DNA of 64,000 nucleotides from Bin18 sp965200355 (GTDB lineage Bacteria > Desulfobacterota > Binatia > Bin18). The notes below the pieces were generated by a model, which did not search any database, had not been told where the DNA came from, and was given only the letters and a program-made list of their open reading frames with translations. Shown here in pieces: positions 1 through 7,874 of this stretch (position 1 is the stretch's first letter; every line of letters begins with the position of its first letter). Where the stretch lies: positions 3,658,001-3,722,000 of the forward strand of contig OZ241351.1 of assembly GCA_965200355.1 (NCBI GenBank). The letters are read 5' to 3'. The position numbers and the translations under genes were made by a program.

Positions 1-162
1 TCCCTCTGACGACGCAGCAAAACCGGCCTCAATCACATCCACATTGAGCTTTTCGAGCTGTCCGGCGACCATGACCTTTTCTTCGATGTTCATGGTCGCG
101 CCAGGCGACTGCTCACCATCGCGCAACGTGGTATCAAAAATTTGTACAACTTCGCGTTCCAT
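1..162 (-). CDS. leuA: 2-isopropylmalate synthase, N-terminal part (cut by window edge)
   Basis: Only the first 54 codons are present; the gene runs off the left edge. The N-terminus contains DTTLRDGEQSPGATM, the metal- and substrate-binding signature that opens the TIM barrel of the LeuA/HMG-CoA-lyase-like family, followed by a segment ending EAGFAASSEG. LeuA condenses acetyl-CoA with 2-oxoisovalerate, the first committed step of leucine synthesis. The ATG at 160-162 is preceded by a strong GAGGA ribosome site. It is the last gene of the minus-strand ilvN-ilvC-psd-pssA-leuA series and lies behind a leucine leader/attenuator (189-360), so leucine supply probably controls it separately from the genes upstream. 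HMG-CoA lyase or homocitrate synthase relatives share the first motif, but the BCAA context favours LeuA. Confidence 0.93.
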   Translation of the reverse strand, partial: MEREVVQIFDTTLRDGEQSPGATMNIEEKVMVAGQLEKLNVDVIEAGFAASSEG

Positions 163-188
163 AACATCCTCCTCAGTGGTGTCCATAT

Positions 189-218
189 AAAAAAGGGCTG
201 CGGGTACACCCGCAGCCC
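189..218 (-). terminator. Leucine attenuator: intrinsic terminator before leuA
   Basis: On the minus strand a perfect 10-bp GC-rich stem (arms 209-218 and 195-204) with a 4-nt loop is followed at once by a run of six T. It lies between the leucine-rich leader peptide and leuA, where a transcription attenuator would be. The alternative (antiterminator) pairing is not obvious to me by eye. Confidence 0.85.
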
Positions 219-228
219 TCTCACACAA

Positions 229-262
229 GAGGCCACGGATCAGAACTTCCGCCCGTGGCCTC
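229..262 (-). promoter_or_regulatory. Leader RNA hairpin upstream of the attenuator
   Basis: A perfect 10-bp inverted repeat (229-238 with 253-262, 14-nt loop) lies between the leader peptide stop and the terminator hairpin. Part of its 3' arm in the transcript (GAGGCC) can also pair with GGCCTC inside the leucine codons of the leader peptide. A ribosome stalled on those codons could therefore change which hairpin forms. The pairing potential is visible in the sequence; the switching mechanism is inferred. Confidence 0.6.
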
Positions 263-279
263 CAAGAGTCTGGTGTGCG

Positions 280-360
280 CTATGCACCTCCCTCGGATCC
301 CTCAGGCGGGATGCTAAGCAGGAGGCCAAGCAGGGGACCTGTGTTCATCGTGTTGGTCAT
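280..360 (-). CDS. leuL: leu operon leader peptide (26 aa)
   Basis: A 26-codon ORF with an ATG at 358-360, behind an AAGGAAAG ribosome site, starts only 10 bases after the pssA stop. Its middle reads PLLGLLLSIPP, with five leucines within six residues. It is followed by a hairpin and then a classic terminator before leuA. This is the standard arrangement of a biosynthetic attenuation leader, in which slow decoding of Leu codons prevents terminator formation. It is too short to have other homology support. The call rests on leucine density, ribosome site and position. Confidence 0.75.
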   Translation of the reverse strand: MTNTMNTGPLLGLLLSIPPEGSEGGA

Positions 361-370
361 GTATCTTTCC

Positions 371-1237
371 TTATACCGAACCCTTTTTCTCATTGTCAAG
401 AGAACCGGGCTGCTCAGAGGGTTCACCGGCCTGTTTTGGCTGGACCAGGGCCACCTCGGCCTCGGTCTCCTTGGACCGTCTCTTCTTCCAGAGGCGCAGC
501 ACCACGCCGACCGGGCCGGACACCGCATACACGCCGGTAATGGTGAACAACATGATCTGTGGCTCGGCAATGGTGAGCTGTAAGAGAATAATACCCGCCA
601 CCAGCAGGCCAAAGGGCTGACGGTCGCGCAGATTCAAATCCTTAAAGCTCGCATAGCGAATCGTACTGATCATCAGGCCGGCCAGCACGTACACCAACAT
701 GAGGAGGGTCATATGCTTGCTGGTCGTCCCTTCCCCCCCGAGGTAGTCATACACCCAAATTGTCGTCGCGATGACGGCCGCCGCCGCCGGGATCGGCAAA
801 CCAACAAAACTGTCCTTATCCACCACGCCGATTTGGACATTGAAGCGGGCCAGGCGAAGCGCACCGCACACCACATATAATGCTGCCGCCAGCCACCCCC
901 ATGCGCCCCACGGTTCCAGCGCCCAGCGGTAGGCCAGCAAACCGGGGGCCACTCCAAAAGCGACCAGGTCGGACAGGGAGTCGTATTCCGCACCAAAACG
1001 GCTGGAGGTTTTCGTCATACGGGCGATGCGGCCATCGAGAGCATCGAAGATCAGCGCGATCAGGACCGCCGTGGCCGCCACTCGAAATTCTCCCTGCAGG
1101 GTGGTCACGCTGGCGTAGAACCCACAGAATAGTCCGCCCGTTGTAAAAAGATTGGGCAGCAGATAGACGCCCTTGCGCAAGGGGGGACGTATTTTTTTAC
1201 GGGTCGGCAGGCGTCGAATTTTCTCGCGTGTCTGCAT
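371..1237 (-). CDS. pssA: CDP-diacylglycerol--serine O-phosphatidyltransferase
   Basis: A 288-aa polytopic membrane enzyme that makes phosphatidylserine from CDP-diacylglycerol and serine. The CDP-alcohol phosphotransferase signature is complete: DALDGRIARM followed by the G-x3-D-x3-D part (GAEYDSLSD), giving the Mg-binding aspartates. Several hydrophobic segments follow. I use the ATG at 1235-1237, 20 bases after the psd stop; the longer ORF reading would overlap psd with an unrelated, basic N-terminus. The pair psd-pssA supplies phosphatidylethanolamine. The C-terminus is an acidic/charged tail. The gene is directly followed by the leucine leader peptide, so lipid and BCAA genes share one transcription unit, as in Geobacter-type genomes. 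Confidence 0.93.
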   Translation of the reverse strand: MQTREKIRRLPTRKKIRPPLRKGVYLLPNLFTTGGLFCGFYASVTTLQGEFRVAATAVLIALIFDALDGRIARMTKTSSRFGAEYDSLSDLVAFGVAPGLLAYRWALEPWGAWGWLAAALYVVCGALRLARFNVQIGVVDKDSFVGLPIPAAAAVIATTIWVYDYLGGEGTTSKHMTLLMLVYVLAGLMISTIRYASFKDLNLRDRQPFGLLVAGIILLQLTIAEPQIMLFTITGVYAVSGPVGVVLRLWKKRRSKETEAEVALVQPKQAGEPSEQPGSLDNEKKGSV

Positions 1238-1257
1238 AGCCACCGGCAAACTCCCAG

Positions 1258-1908
1258 TTATGTTTCTGCCCGCGTGGGGTAGGCACCGAGCACCGTCTCG
1301 CCGGCCTTGACGCGGTGTCCGACTGCTATTTTCAGTTCTATCTCTGCCGGACAATACACGTCCACCCGCGAGCCCAGCATAATCATGCCATACCGGTCGC
1401 CTTGTTGGACCTGTTCTCCGCCCGTCAGACGACAGACAATCCGGCGGGCCAGCATCCCGGCAATCTGGACCAGGACGACCCGGCGACCGTGGGTATCCTG
1501 AATACTGACCGCATTCTGCTCGTTGACTTCAGCCGCCTCGGCGGCAAACGCGGCCCGAAACTTCCCCGGCTGGTAGTGAATCTGAGTGACCTTGCCGGTC
1601 ACCGGGATGCGATTGACATGCACGTTGAGCGGCGACAGGAAGATGCCAACCCGAGAAGCGGGGTGTTCCGGGGCATATTTGCCACGGGCCAGCGGCTCTA
1701 CCGTGACCACACGCCCATCGGCCGGAGAGACAATCGCATCGGCGTCATCTGGAGTCTCGCGGTCAGGGTCACGAAAGAAAAAAGCCACGAACAGGGTCAG
1801 CCCAAGAAGCATCCAGCCGGAGGAGTGAAAGCCGAGCAGCCCAAATACCAGCGTGAGTGCTCCCAGCCCGAAAATCCAGGGATATCCCTCACGTGCAAAA
1901 TGTATCAT
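1258..1908 (-). CDS. psd: Phosphatidylserine decarboxylase, short type
   Basis: A 216-aa proenzyme of the short (archaeal/PSD-A-like) class. It has a hydrophobic N-terminal segment, conserved SPADGRVV and SPLNVHVNRIPV motifs, and near the C-terminus MLGSRVDVY. In this class the Gly-Ser bond of that last motif self-cleaves to give the pyruvoyl group on the small subunit. The enzyme converts phosphatidylserine to phosphatidylethanolamine at the inner membrane. It lies 30 bases after ilvC and 20 bases before pssA, which makes its substrate. Confidence 0.94.
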   Translation of the reverse strand: MIHFAREGYPWIFGLGALTLVFGLLGFHSSGWMLLGLTLFVAFFFRDPDRETPDDADAIVSPADGRVVTVEPLARGKYAPEHPASRVGIFLSPLNVHVNRIPVTGKVTQIHYQPGKFRAAFAAEAAEVNEQNAVSIQDTHGRRVVLVQIAGMLARRIVCRLTGGEQVQQGDRYGMIMLGSRVDVYCPAEIELKIAVGHRVKAGETVLGAYPTRAET

Positions 1909-1938
1909 CCAAACAACACAGTATCCTGCAAATCCCGA

Positions 1939-2961
1939 TCAATTTTTCGCCTTATCGACCAGCCGGTCTTGCTGGAGCCAGGGCATCATACTGCGCAGAT
2001 TGTCGCCGACGACTTCAGCCGCATGACTCGCGCCTTCTTTGCGCAAAGCCTGAAAGCGCGGGAGGCCCGACCGATACTCATTCATCCATTCGTCGGCAAA
2101 TTTTCCAGACTGAATATCCGCCAGGATAGTCTTCATCGCCTCACGGGTTTCATCCCCAATGACCCGTTTCCCCCGGGTCATATCCCCAAACTCGGCCGTA
2201 TTGCTGATGGAATAGCGCATATTCGTGATCCCACCTTCATAGATGAGGTCCACGATCAGCTTCATTTCGTGCAGACACTCAAAATACGCCATCTCCGGCG
2301 CATAGCCGGCATCAACCAGGGTCTCAAAACCGGCCCGCATGAGTTCGGTCACTCCGCCGCACAGCACGGTCTGCTCTCCAAACAGGTCGGTCTCAGTCTC
2401 TTCTTTGAACGAGGTCTCTAAAATCGCCGCGCGGCCCCCGCCGATGGCTGACGCATAGGCCAGGGCGACCGCCTTGGTGTCCCCGGAGGGGTCTTGGGCC
2501 CTCGCGATCAGGCAAGGCACCCCGCGGCCCTTCTCAAATTCACTCCGAACGAGATGGCCCGGCCCTTTGGGAGCCACCATGAACACGTTCACCTCTGCCG
2601 GCGGAACGATTTTCTTGAAGTGGATATTAAATCCGTGCGCACAGGCCAGGTATTTCCCGGCGGTGAGACCCGCCTGAATATCAGACGCATACATCTCGCT
2701 GGCGACCTCATCCGGGGTCAGGATCATAATGATATCGGCCTCAGCCGAGGCGGCTCCGACTTCTTGGACGACAAAGCCGGCCTCCTCAGCCTTTTTCCAG
2801 GAGCCGCTGTCTTTCCGCAGCCCAATCCGCACATCCATCCCGGAGTCCCGCAGGTTGAGGGCGTGGGCGTGGCCCTGGCTGCCGTAGCCGACGATAACAA
2901 TTTTCTTTCCCATGAGCAGGGACAGGTCAGCGTCGTTGTCATAATAGATATTCATACTCAT
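1939..2961 (-). CDS. ilvC: Ketol-acid reductoisomerase (NADP+)
   Basis: A 340-aa class I enzyme of isoleucine/valine synthesis that isomerises and reduces 2-acetolactate. The N-terminal Rossmann motif GYGSQGHAHALNLRDSG is followed by LRKDSGSW; the basic and serine residues there suggest NADPH preference. The knotted C-terminal domain carries FGEQTVLCGG and the metal-binding ECLHEMKLIVDL. The end of the protein, around the hydrophilic DKAKN tail, is as in other class I enzymes. Two ATGs (2961 and 2955) both have AAGGAG-type ribosome sites; I keep the first. Upstream is ilvN with a gap of 71 bases. Confidence 0.96.
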   Translation of the reverse strand: MSMNIYYDNDADLSLLMGKKIVIVGYGSQGHAHALNLRDSGMDVRIGLRKDSGSWKKAEEAGFVVQEVGAASAEADIIMILTPDEVASEMYASDIQAGLTAGKYLACAHGFNIHFKKIVPPAEVNVFMVAPKGPGHLVRSEFEKGRGVPCLIARAQDPSGDTKAVALAYASAIGGGRAAILETSFKEETETDLFGEQTVLCGGVTELMRAGFETLVDAGYAPEMAYFECLHEMKLIVDLIYEGGITNMRYSISNTAEFGDMTRGKRVIGDETREAMKTILADIQSGKFADEWMNEYRSGLPRFQALRKEGASHAAEVVGDNLRSMMPWLQQDRLVDKAKN

Positions 2962-3032
2962 GCTCCTTGCTCCTTATGTCTCTTCCTCCTGAACGCTCCG
3001 TCTGCGGTCATGATGGAGCGCCGTGGATTCTC

Positions 3033-3575
3033 CTAACGTAGCCGACGGACCTTCCGCGGCTGCGCGGGGGTATTGTCTACCGTCGTTGCTGAGAGTGTCT
3101 GAAGCCCGCGCTGCACGGCGACTTTGCCGGTTCGCACGATCTCTTTGACGCCCAGCGGCCTGAGCAAATCCAAGATAGCCGAGATTTTCCCCTCATCCCC
3201 GGTCACTTCAATCACAAAGGAGCGTGGCCCGGCATCAATCACTTTGGCGCGAAATATATCGGTGATATTCAGGACTTCGCCACGGGTACGTTCATCTGCC
3301 GCAACCTTGATGAGGGCCATCTCACGCTCGACGTGAGGGGTGTCTTGGAAGTCACTGACCTTGATGACACAGATCAGTTTATTGAGCTGTTTCGTAATCT
3401 GCTCGACAATCCGATCATCGCCTTCTGTGACAAGGGTGATACGGGACAATGAGGGGTCCAGGGTCTTTGCCACGCTCAGACTATCGATATTAAAGCCACG
3501 CCCACTAAAAAGTCCCGCGACCCGAGCCAGCACGCCGAATTCATTCTCAACCAGGATAGAAATTGTATGACGCAT
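3033..3575 (-). CDS. ilvN: Acetolactate synthase small (regulatory) subunit
   Basis: A 180-aa protein beginning MRHTISILVENEFGVLARV, a typical ACT domain that binds valine for feedback inhibition. This is followed by the RGFNIDSLSV region and a C-terminal ALS_ss domain (KVSDFQDTPHVEREMALIKV). The C-terminus is somewhat extended and basic. It needs the large catalytic subunit IlvB, which usually lies immediately upstream; here the upstream genes are a YdcH-like protein and an EF-G-like GTPase, so ilvB must be elsewhere. The 120 bases upstream hold no visible gene and may contain the operon promoter. Confidence 0.95.
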   Translation of the reverse strand: MRHTISILVENEFGVLARVAGLFSGRGFNIDSLSVAKTLDPSLSRITLVTEGDDRIVEQITKQLNKLICVIKVSDFQDTPHVEREMALIKVAADERTRGEVLNITDIFRAKVIDAGPRSFVIEVTGDEGKISAILDLLRPLGVKEIVRTGKVAVQRGLQTLSATTVDNTPAQPRKVRRLR

Positions 3576-3696
3576 AGGTCTTGCCGCTCAATGAGTTTCG
3601 GAGTCAGGAGAGGTTGAACCGGGCGACACCCCAGCAACAGGATTGAGGTTGCAGCCTCCCCAGGCAAGGCGCAGCAGAGAGCGCAACGACCCTCAT

Positions 3697-3927
3697 TTAT
3701 GCCGCTTGTCGTTTGTGGCGGGCGAGGATTTCCATGATGCGGTCTTTGCCCGCCAGCTTTTGTTTTTGGATCGTTTTTTCTTCAATCTCTTCTTCTTCGG
3801 TCAGGAAGGGTTTTGCTCTGAGTTCTTGAAGACGCTGTTTGAGTTGCGCATGTCCCTCATAGTAGCGGCGTAATTCGGGGTCAGTATCGAGCAGGGAACG
3901 GATCAACTCTTCTTCTTTGACATCCAT
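3697..3927 (-). CDS. YdcH/DUF465 family small protein
   Basis: A 76-aa, highly charged, alpha-helical protein. The segment LDTDPELRRYYEGHAQL followed by a lysine/glutamate-rich helix (EEEEIEEKTIQKQKLAGKD) is the DUF465/YdcH pattern, whose function is not known. A TTG two codons upstream is possible, but the ATG at 3925-3927 has an ideal AGGAGG at 8-base spacing, so I start there. It stands alone between the EF-G2 gene and ilvN. Confidence 0.8.
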   Translation of the reverse strand: MDVKEEELIRSLLDTDPELRRYYEGHAQLKQRLQELRAKPFLTEEEEIEEKTIQKQKLAGKDRIMEILARHKRQAA

Positions 3928-4043
3928 AAGCAACCCTCCTGAAAATAGAAGCAGAACTCTAGTACAGCCCGAATGAGGTTGTCAATGTCTCACCCGCGTG
4001 CCCGGCGGAGCAACCGCGGCTCTCCGCCGGGAATTTGAGGCGC

Positions 4044-6131
4044 TTAATGACTCGCTTCTTCTTTCACCTGCTTGCTGTCTTGAATGATTTTTTCCGTTAA
4101 ATGGTGCGGCACTTCTTCGTAGTGCGAAAACCCCACCTCAAAGGTACCGCGTCCACTCGTCATCGACCGGAGGTCAGGCGCATAGGTCAATATCTCGGCC
4201 ATGGGAACGGAGGCTTTGATGATCTGGTTATTGCCCTTGGCGTCAACACTCACGAGTCGGCCGCGGCGCCGATTAATATCGCCGCTGATATCACCCATAT
4301 ATTCCTCTGGCACGCTGATATCGAGGTGCATAATGGGTTCCAGCAAGACCGGCTTGGCCTTTTCCAGCGCATTCTGGATGCCAATAGACCCGGCAATCTG
4401 AAACGCCATATCCGAGGAGTCTACCTCGTGGTAGGAGCCGTCATACAACGCAACCTGGACATCGACTATGGGATAGCCGGCCAGGAACCCTTTTCCCAAA
4501 GCGTCAACGATCCCTTTTTCCACTGACGGAATGTATTGCCGTGGAATGGCGCCACCTTTTATCTCGTTGATGAACTCAAAGCCGGCACCCCGGGCCAAAG
4601 GGCCGACCCGCAACCAGGTATCACCAAACTGGCCTCGCCCGCCGGATTGTTTTTTCAAGCGGCCCTGGGCTTCGGTTCTGCCGGTAATAGTCTCACGATA
4701 CGGCACCTTGGGCGCTCGCAGTTCTACGTCAACGCCGTATTTCCGCTTCAGTTTTTCGACGACAACTTCAATATGGAGTTGGCCGGCCCCGGAAATGAGG
4801 ATTTCGTTGGACTGTTGGTCCCGGTCCACTTTGAGGGCGGGGTCTTCCTCATTGAGCCGGTCCAGGGAGGTCATAATTTTTTCTTCGTCACCGCGAGATT
4901 TGAGTCCCAGGGCAAACGAGATGGCTGGATTAAACTCGATCAGCGGAGGCAGGAGAACGGGATTTTTCTCGTCGCACAGCGTATCACCGGTATGCGTCTC
5001 TTTGAGCTTGGCCACCCCGATAATCGCACCCGGCAGGGCCGTGGCCACGGGTTCCTGCTTCTTGCCTTTCAGGTGAAACAACTGGCCGAGACGTTCTTTG
5101 GCATCACGGGTCGCATTGTACACAACCGAGTCGCTCTCCACCTGTCCAGAAACCACATGCAAAAGCGCTAGTTTGCCCGCCTGCGAATCAACCGTCTTAA
5201 ATACGCGGGCGGTAAACGGCGCGAGCGGGTCAGGACTACGCTCGACGGCTTCTTGGTTTTTTGGGTCGGTGCCAGTCACATGTGGCCGCGAGGCCGGTGA
5301 CGGCAGCAGGTCAACCATCGCGTTCAACACGGGCTGGATGCCTAAAGTCTGACTCCCGGAGAGACACAGCACCGGAAAAATCTGGGCGGCAGCCACCCCC
5401 GCACTCAATCCCTGGGTAATATCGGTCGCACTCAACTCCTCACCCTCAAGATAGCGCATCAGGAGATCATCGTCTGTTTCGGCGACCGCCTCGATCAATT
5501 TTTCACGGTACTCATCCGCCTGACCTTGGAGGTCGGCGGGAATAGCCTCGGGCGTGACTGCGCCCTGCTCGCCTTGAAACATCAGGGCTTTCATGGACAG
5601 CAGATCAACCACCCCCCGAAAGTCGGCCTGAGAGCCAATCGGAATGTGGACCGGGGTCAAGGTGGTCTCAAGCGTCCTGTTCAGGGCCTCGATAGCCGCC
5701 TCAAATTCCCCCTCCTCGCGGTCCAGCCGGGACAGACAGACGAGGCGCGGCAGGTGCATATCCTTGGCCCACTGCCACAGCCGTTCAGTCTCGACCTTGA
5801 GCTGGCCGGTTGGGCCGGTGACGAACAGGGCTCCGCTCATCGCCTCCATGGCATAGCGGGTGTCCGGGAGAAAGTTCGCATATCCAGGCGGGTCAACCAG
5901 GCAAATGTCGTGCTTTTTCCAGTGCAGCGTATGAAAAGCCGTGGAGAGGGTGGTTTTCCGGCGTATTTCCTCAGGCTCGAAGTCGAACACCGAGCTTTCA
6001 TCCTCCACCCGCCCCTGACGGGTGGTCTCGCCCGCGGCGTACAGGAGCGCTTCCCCCAGGGTCGTCTTCCCGGCCCCGCCTTCAGCCAGCAGTCCAATGG
6101 TTCGGATGTGATGGATATCACCAGCAGCCAT
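4044..6131 (-). CDS. Elongation factor G-like protein (EF-G2/FusA2 type)
   Basis: A 695-aa protein with the full EF-G domain layout (GTPase, II, III, IV, V). The GTPase motifs differ from true EF-G. The P-loop is EGGAGKTT (17-24). The G3 box is DPPGY (80-84) instead of DTPGH, so the catalytic histidine is a tyrosine. G4 is SRLD (134-137) instead of NKxD. This matches the EF-G2 subfamily, whose role is unsettled and whose members lack normal ribosome-dependent GTPase activity. I chose the ATG at 6131 because of its AAGGAGG; the longer reading adds 24 residues with no ribosome site. A canonical fusA should exist elsewhere in the genome. Confidence 0.88.
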   Translation of the reverse strand: MAAGDIHHIRTIGLLAEGGAGKTTLGEALLYAAGETTRQGRVEDESSVFDFEPEEIRRKTTLSTAFHTLHWKKHDICLVDPPGYANFLPDTRYAMEAMSGALFVTGPTGQLKVETERLWQWAKDMHLPRLVCLSRLDREEGEFEAAIEALNRTLETTLTPVHIPIGSQADFRGVVDLLSMKALMFQGEQGAVTPEAIPADLQGQADEYREKLIEAVAETDDDLLMRYLEGEELSATDITQGLSAGVAAAQIFPVLCLSGSQTLGIQPVLNAMVDLLPSPASRPHVTGTDPKNQEAVERSPDPLAPFTARVFKTVDSQAGKLALLHVVSGQVESDSVVYNATRDAKERLGQLFHLKGKKQEPVATALPGAIIGVAKLKETHTGDTLCDEKNPVLLPPLIEFNPAISFALGLKSRGDEEKIMTSLDRLNEEDPALKVDRDQQSNEILISGAGQLHIEVVVEKLKRKYGVDVELRAPKVPYRETITGRTEAQGRLKKQSGGRGQFGDTWLRVGPLARGAGFEFINEIKGGAIPRQYIPSVEKGIVDALGKGFLAGYPIVDVQVALYDGSYHEVDSSDMAFQIAGSIGIQNALEKAKPVLLEPIMHLDISVPEEYMGDISGDINRRRGRLVSVDAKGNNQIIKASVPMAEILTYAPDLRSMTSGRGTFEVGFSHYEEVPHHLTEKIIQDSKQVKEEASH

Positions 6132-6211
6132 ATTGCCCTCCTTCATGGAAGCGTCGCACAGCCTGAGCAGCTCCGTTGCCCCGCCGACGGCTTCGTGTTG
6201 CATCTCCGCTC

Positions 6212-6976
6212 TTACGCATTTCGTTCATACAGAATCCGCAGCCCCTCCAGGGTCACGAACTCATCAATCTCTTCAATGGTTCGTGATTCTGCCGCGATCA
6301 GCTGGGCAAATCCACCCGTGGCAATCACGCGAGCCGGCCGACCATTTTCGTGCTGAATCCGCTCCACCATCCCATCAACCAGCGCCGTGTAGCCATAATA
6401 GATACCGGATTGAATAGCGTTGACGGTATTGCGGCCAACCACCTTGGACGGCTTGACCAGCTCCACCCGGTAGAGTTTGGCCGTTTTGTGGAAGAGCGCA
6501 TCCAGGGAAATGCCCACTCCGGGGACAATCGCCCCCCCCAGGTATGCTCCGGCGTGCGTCACATAGTCAAAGGTGGTCGCGGTTCCAAAATCGACAATAA
6601 TCGTGGCGGTCCGGTAGCGTTCGTAGGCTGCCACCGCATTCACAATGCGGTCGGCCCCGACCTCTCGGGGGTTATCATACAGGATCGGCATCCCGGTCTT
6701 GATACCTGGGCCGACAATGAGCGGGGTCTGCTGAAAATACTTCTGGGCGAGGTCTTCAAGCGTTTTGACCATGGCCGGCACAACGCTCGACACAATCAGG
6801 CCAGCCACACACGAGAGGCGGAGTCCACACGCCGCAAACAAGCTCTGCAACAAAACCCCATACTCGTCCGCGGTGCGCTCCGCCTCGGTCACAAAACGCC
6901 AGTGATAGGCCAGGTCGTGCGTATCGTACAGACCAGCGACCGTATGCGTATTCCCCACATCAACGGCAAGTATCAT
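6212..6976 (-). CDS. coaX: Type III pantothenate kinase
   Basis: A 254-aa ASKHA-fold kinase that phosphorylates pantothenate, the first step of CoA synthesis. It begins with the phosphate-binding DVGNTHT motif (residues 5-11), has GADRIVNAVAAY and VDFGTATTFDY, and shows the GGAIVPGVGIS glycine-rich loop. It follows birA by 15 bases, a common bacterial pairing (birA-coaX) within a small cofactor operon nadC-birA-coaX. coaE, the last CoA-pathway enzyme, is also in the window at 32.4 kb. Confidence 0.96.
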   Translation of the reverse strand: MILAVDVGNTHTVAGLYDTHDLAYHWRFVTEAERTADEYGVLLQSLFAACGLRLSCVAGLIVSSVVPAMVKTLEDLAQKYFQQTPLIVGPGIKTGMPILYDNPREVGADRIVNAVAAYERYRTATIIVDFGTATTFDYVTHAGAYLGGAIVPGVGISLDALFHKTAKLYRVELVKPSKVVGRNTVNAIQSGIYYGYTALVDGMVERIQHENGRPARVIATGGFAQLIAAESRTIEEIDEFVTLEGLRILYERNA

Positions 6977-6991
6977 GGGTGTCCACTTCGT

Positions 6992-7858
6992 TCAGCGTAT
7001 TGGGTTCGTCGTTTGATAGCCGTCAACCACCGTCACATCTCCGGCCAGAATACGCTGGACGCGGTGAGACGACCTCGCCGGCCCTTCCAGGAGTGCTGTT
7101 TCAACCAAGAGTGCCCCGTCCCGGTCAATGCCGCGCGCCGTCCCTGAGATGGTCCCTTCAGGCATTGTCACCGTGATTGATTTCCCCAGCAGGTCAGACG
7201 CATAGCCTTCCCAGGCCGCGCTCACGACCGGGAATCCTTTTTCTAGCCACAGAACGTATAATTTCTCAAGATGGGTCAGCAGGCTGACCGTAAACGCGGC
7301 CCGGTCCAGCGGCTCCCCACCCAGCAGGAAAAGCGAAGCCGCCTTGTCCTGCAACGCCTCAGGAAAGGACGCCCGCGGGGCGTTGATATTGACGCCAATG
7401 CCGACAACAATTGCCCGGAGTCGCGGGCCGCTCGCCTGCATCTCGGTAAGGATGCCGCACACCTTTTTCCCGGAGACCAGGACATCGTTGGGCCATTTTA
7501 TGACGGGCACTAGCTGCGTCTGTTGGACGATGGCTTCGGCCACGGCCACAGCGGCCAGCAGGCTTAATTGTGGGGCGGCGGAGGCCGGTTTCCGGGGACG
7601 GAGAATCACCGACAGATAAAGATTCACGCCAGGCGGTGACACCCAACTCCGCCCCAAGCGACCCTTCCCCCCGGTCTGCGCATCCGCAATCACCACCGTT
7701 CCCTCAGTTGCGCCCCCGCGTGCGAAGCCGGTCGCCGACGTATTGGTAGAAGCGATGGTGTCAAAAAAATGCAGCGGACGACCGAACAGACGTGTTGCCG
7801 GTTGAGATAACTGAGACACAAGCGCCCTGGCAAAGCTGTGGTCAACCGAGTCGCCCAT
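6992..7858 (-). CDS. birA: Biotin--[acetyl-CoA-carboxylase] ligase, monofunctional
   Basis: A 288-aa ligase that attaches biotin to carboxyl carrier proteins. The catalytic domain starts near residue 25 and shows the biotinyl-AMP loop GGKGRLGRSW, the KWPNDV motif and the C-terminal SH3-like cap (the GTARGIDRDGALLVET region). There is no N-terminal winged-helix DNA-binding domain, so it is a group I BirA and should not be a biotin-operon repressor. ATG at 7856-7858. It lies 16 bases downstream of nadC. Confidence 0.94.
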   Translation of the reverse strand: MGDSVDHSFARALVSQLSQPATRLFGRPLHFFDTIASTNTSATGFARGGATEGTVVIADAQTGGKGRLGRSWVSPPGVNLYLSVILRPRKPASAAPQLSLLAAVAVAEAIVQQTQLVPVIKWPNDVLVSGKKVCGILTEMQASGPRLRAIVVGIGVNINAPRASFPEALQDKAASLFLLGGEPLDRAAFTVSLLTHLEKLYVLWLEKGFPVVSAAWEGYASDLLGKSITVTMPEGTISGTARGIDRDGALLVETALLEGPARSSHRVQRILAGDVTVVDGYQTTNPIR

Positions 7859-7874
7859 ACGAGTGCCCCACAGC

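Noticed and set aside
1315..2421. Long plus-strand ORF (368 aa) opposite psd and ilvC
   Set aside because: It is a mirror of two well-supported genes; the translation has no domain or family character and no ribosome site.
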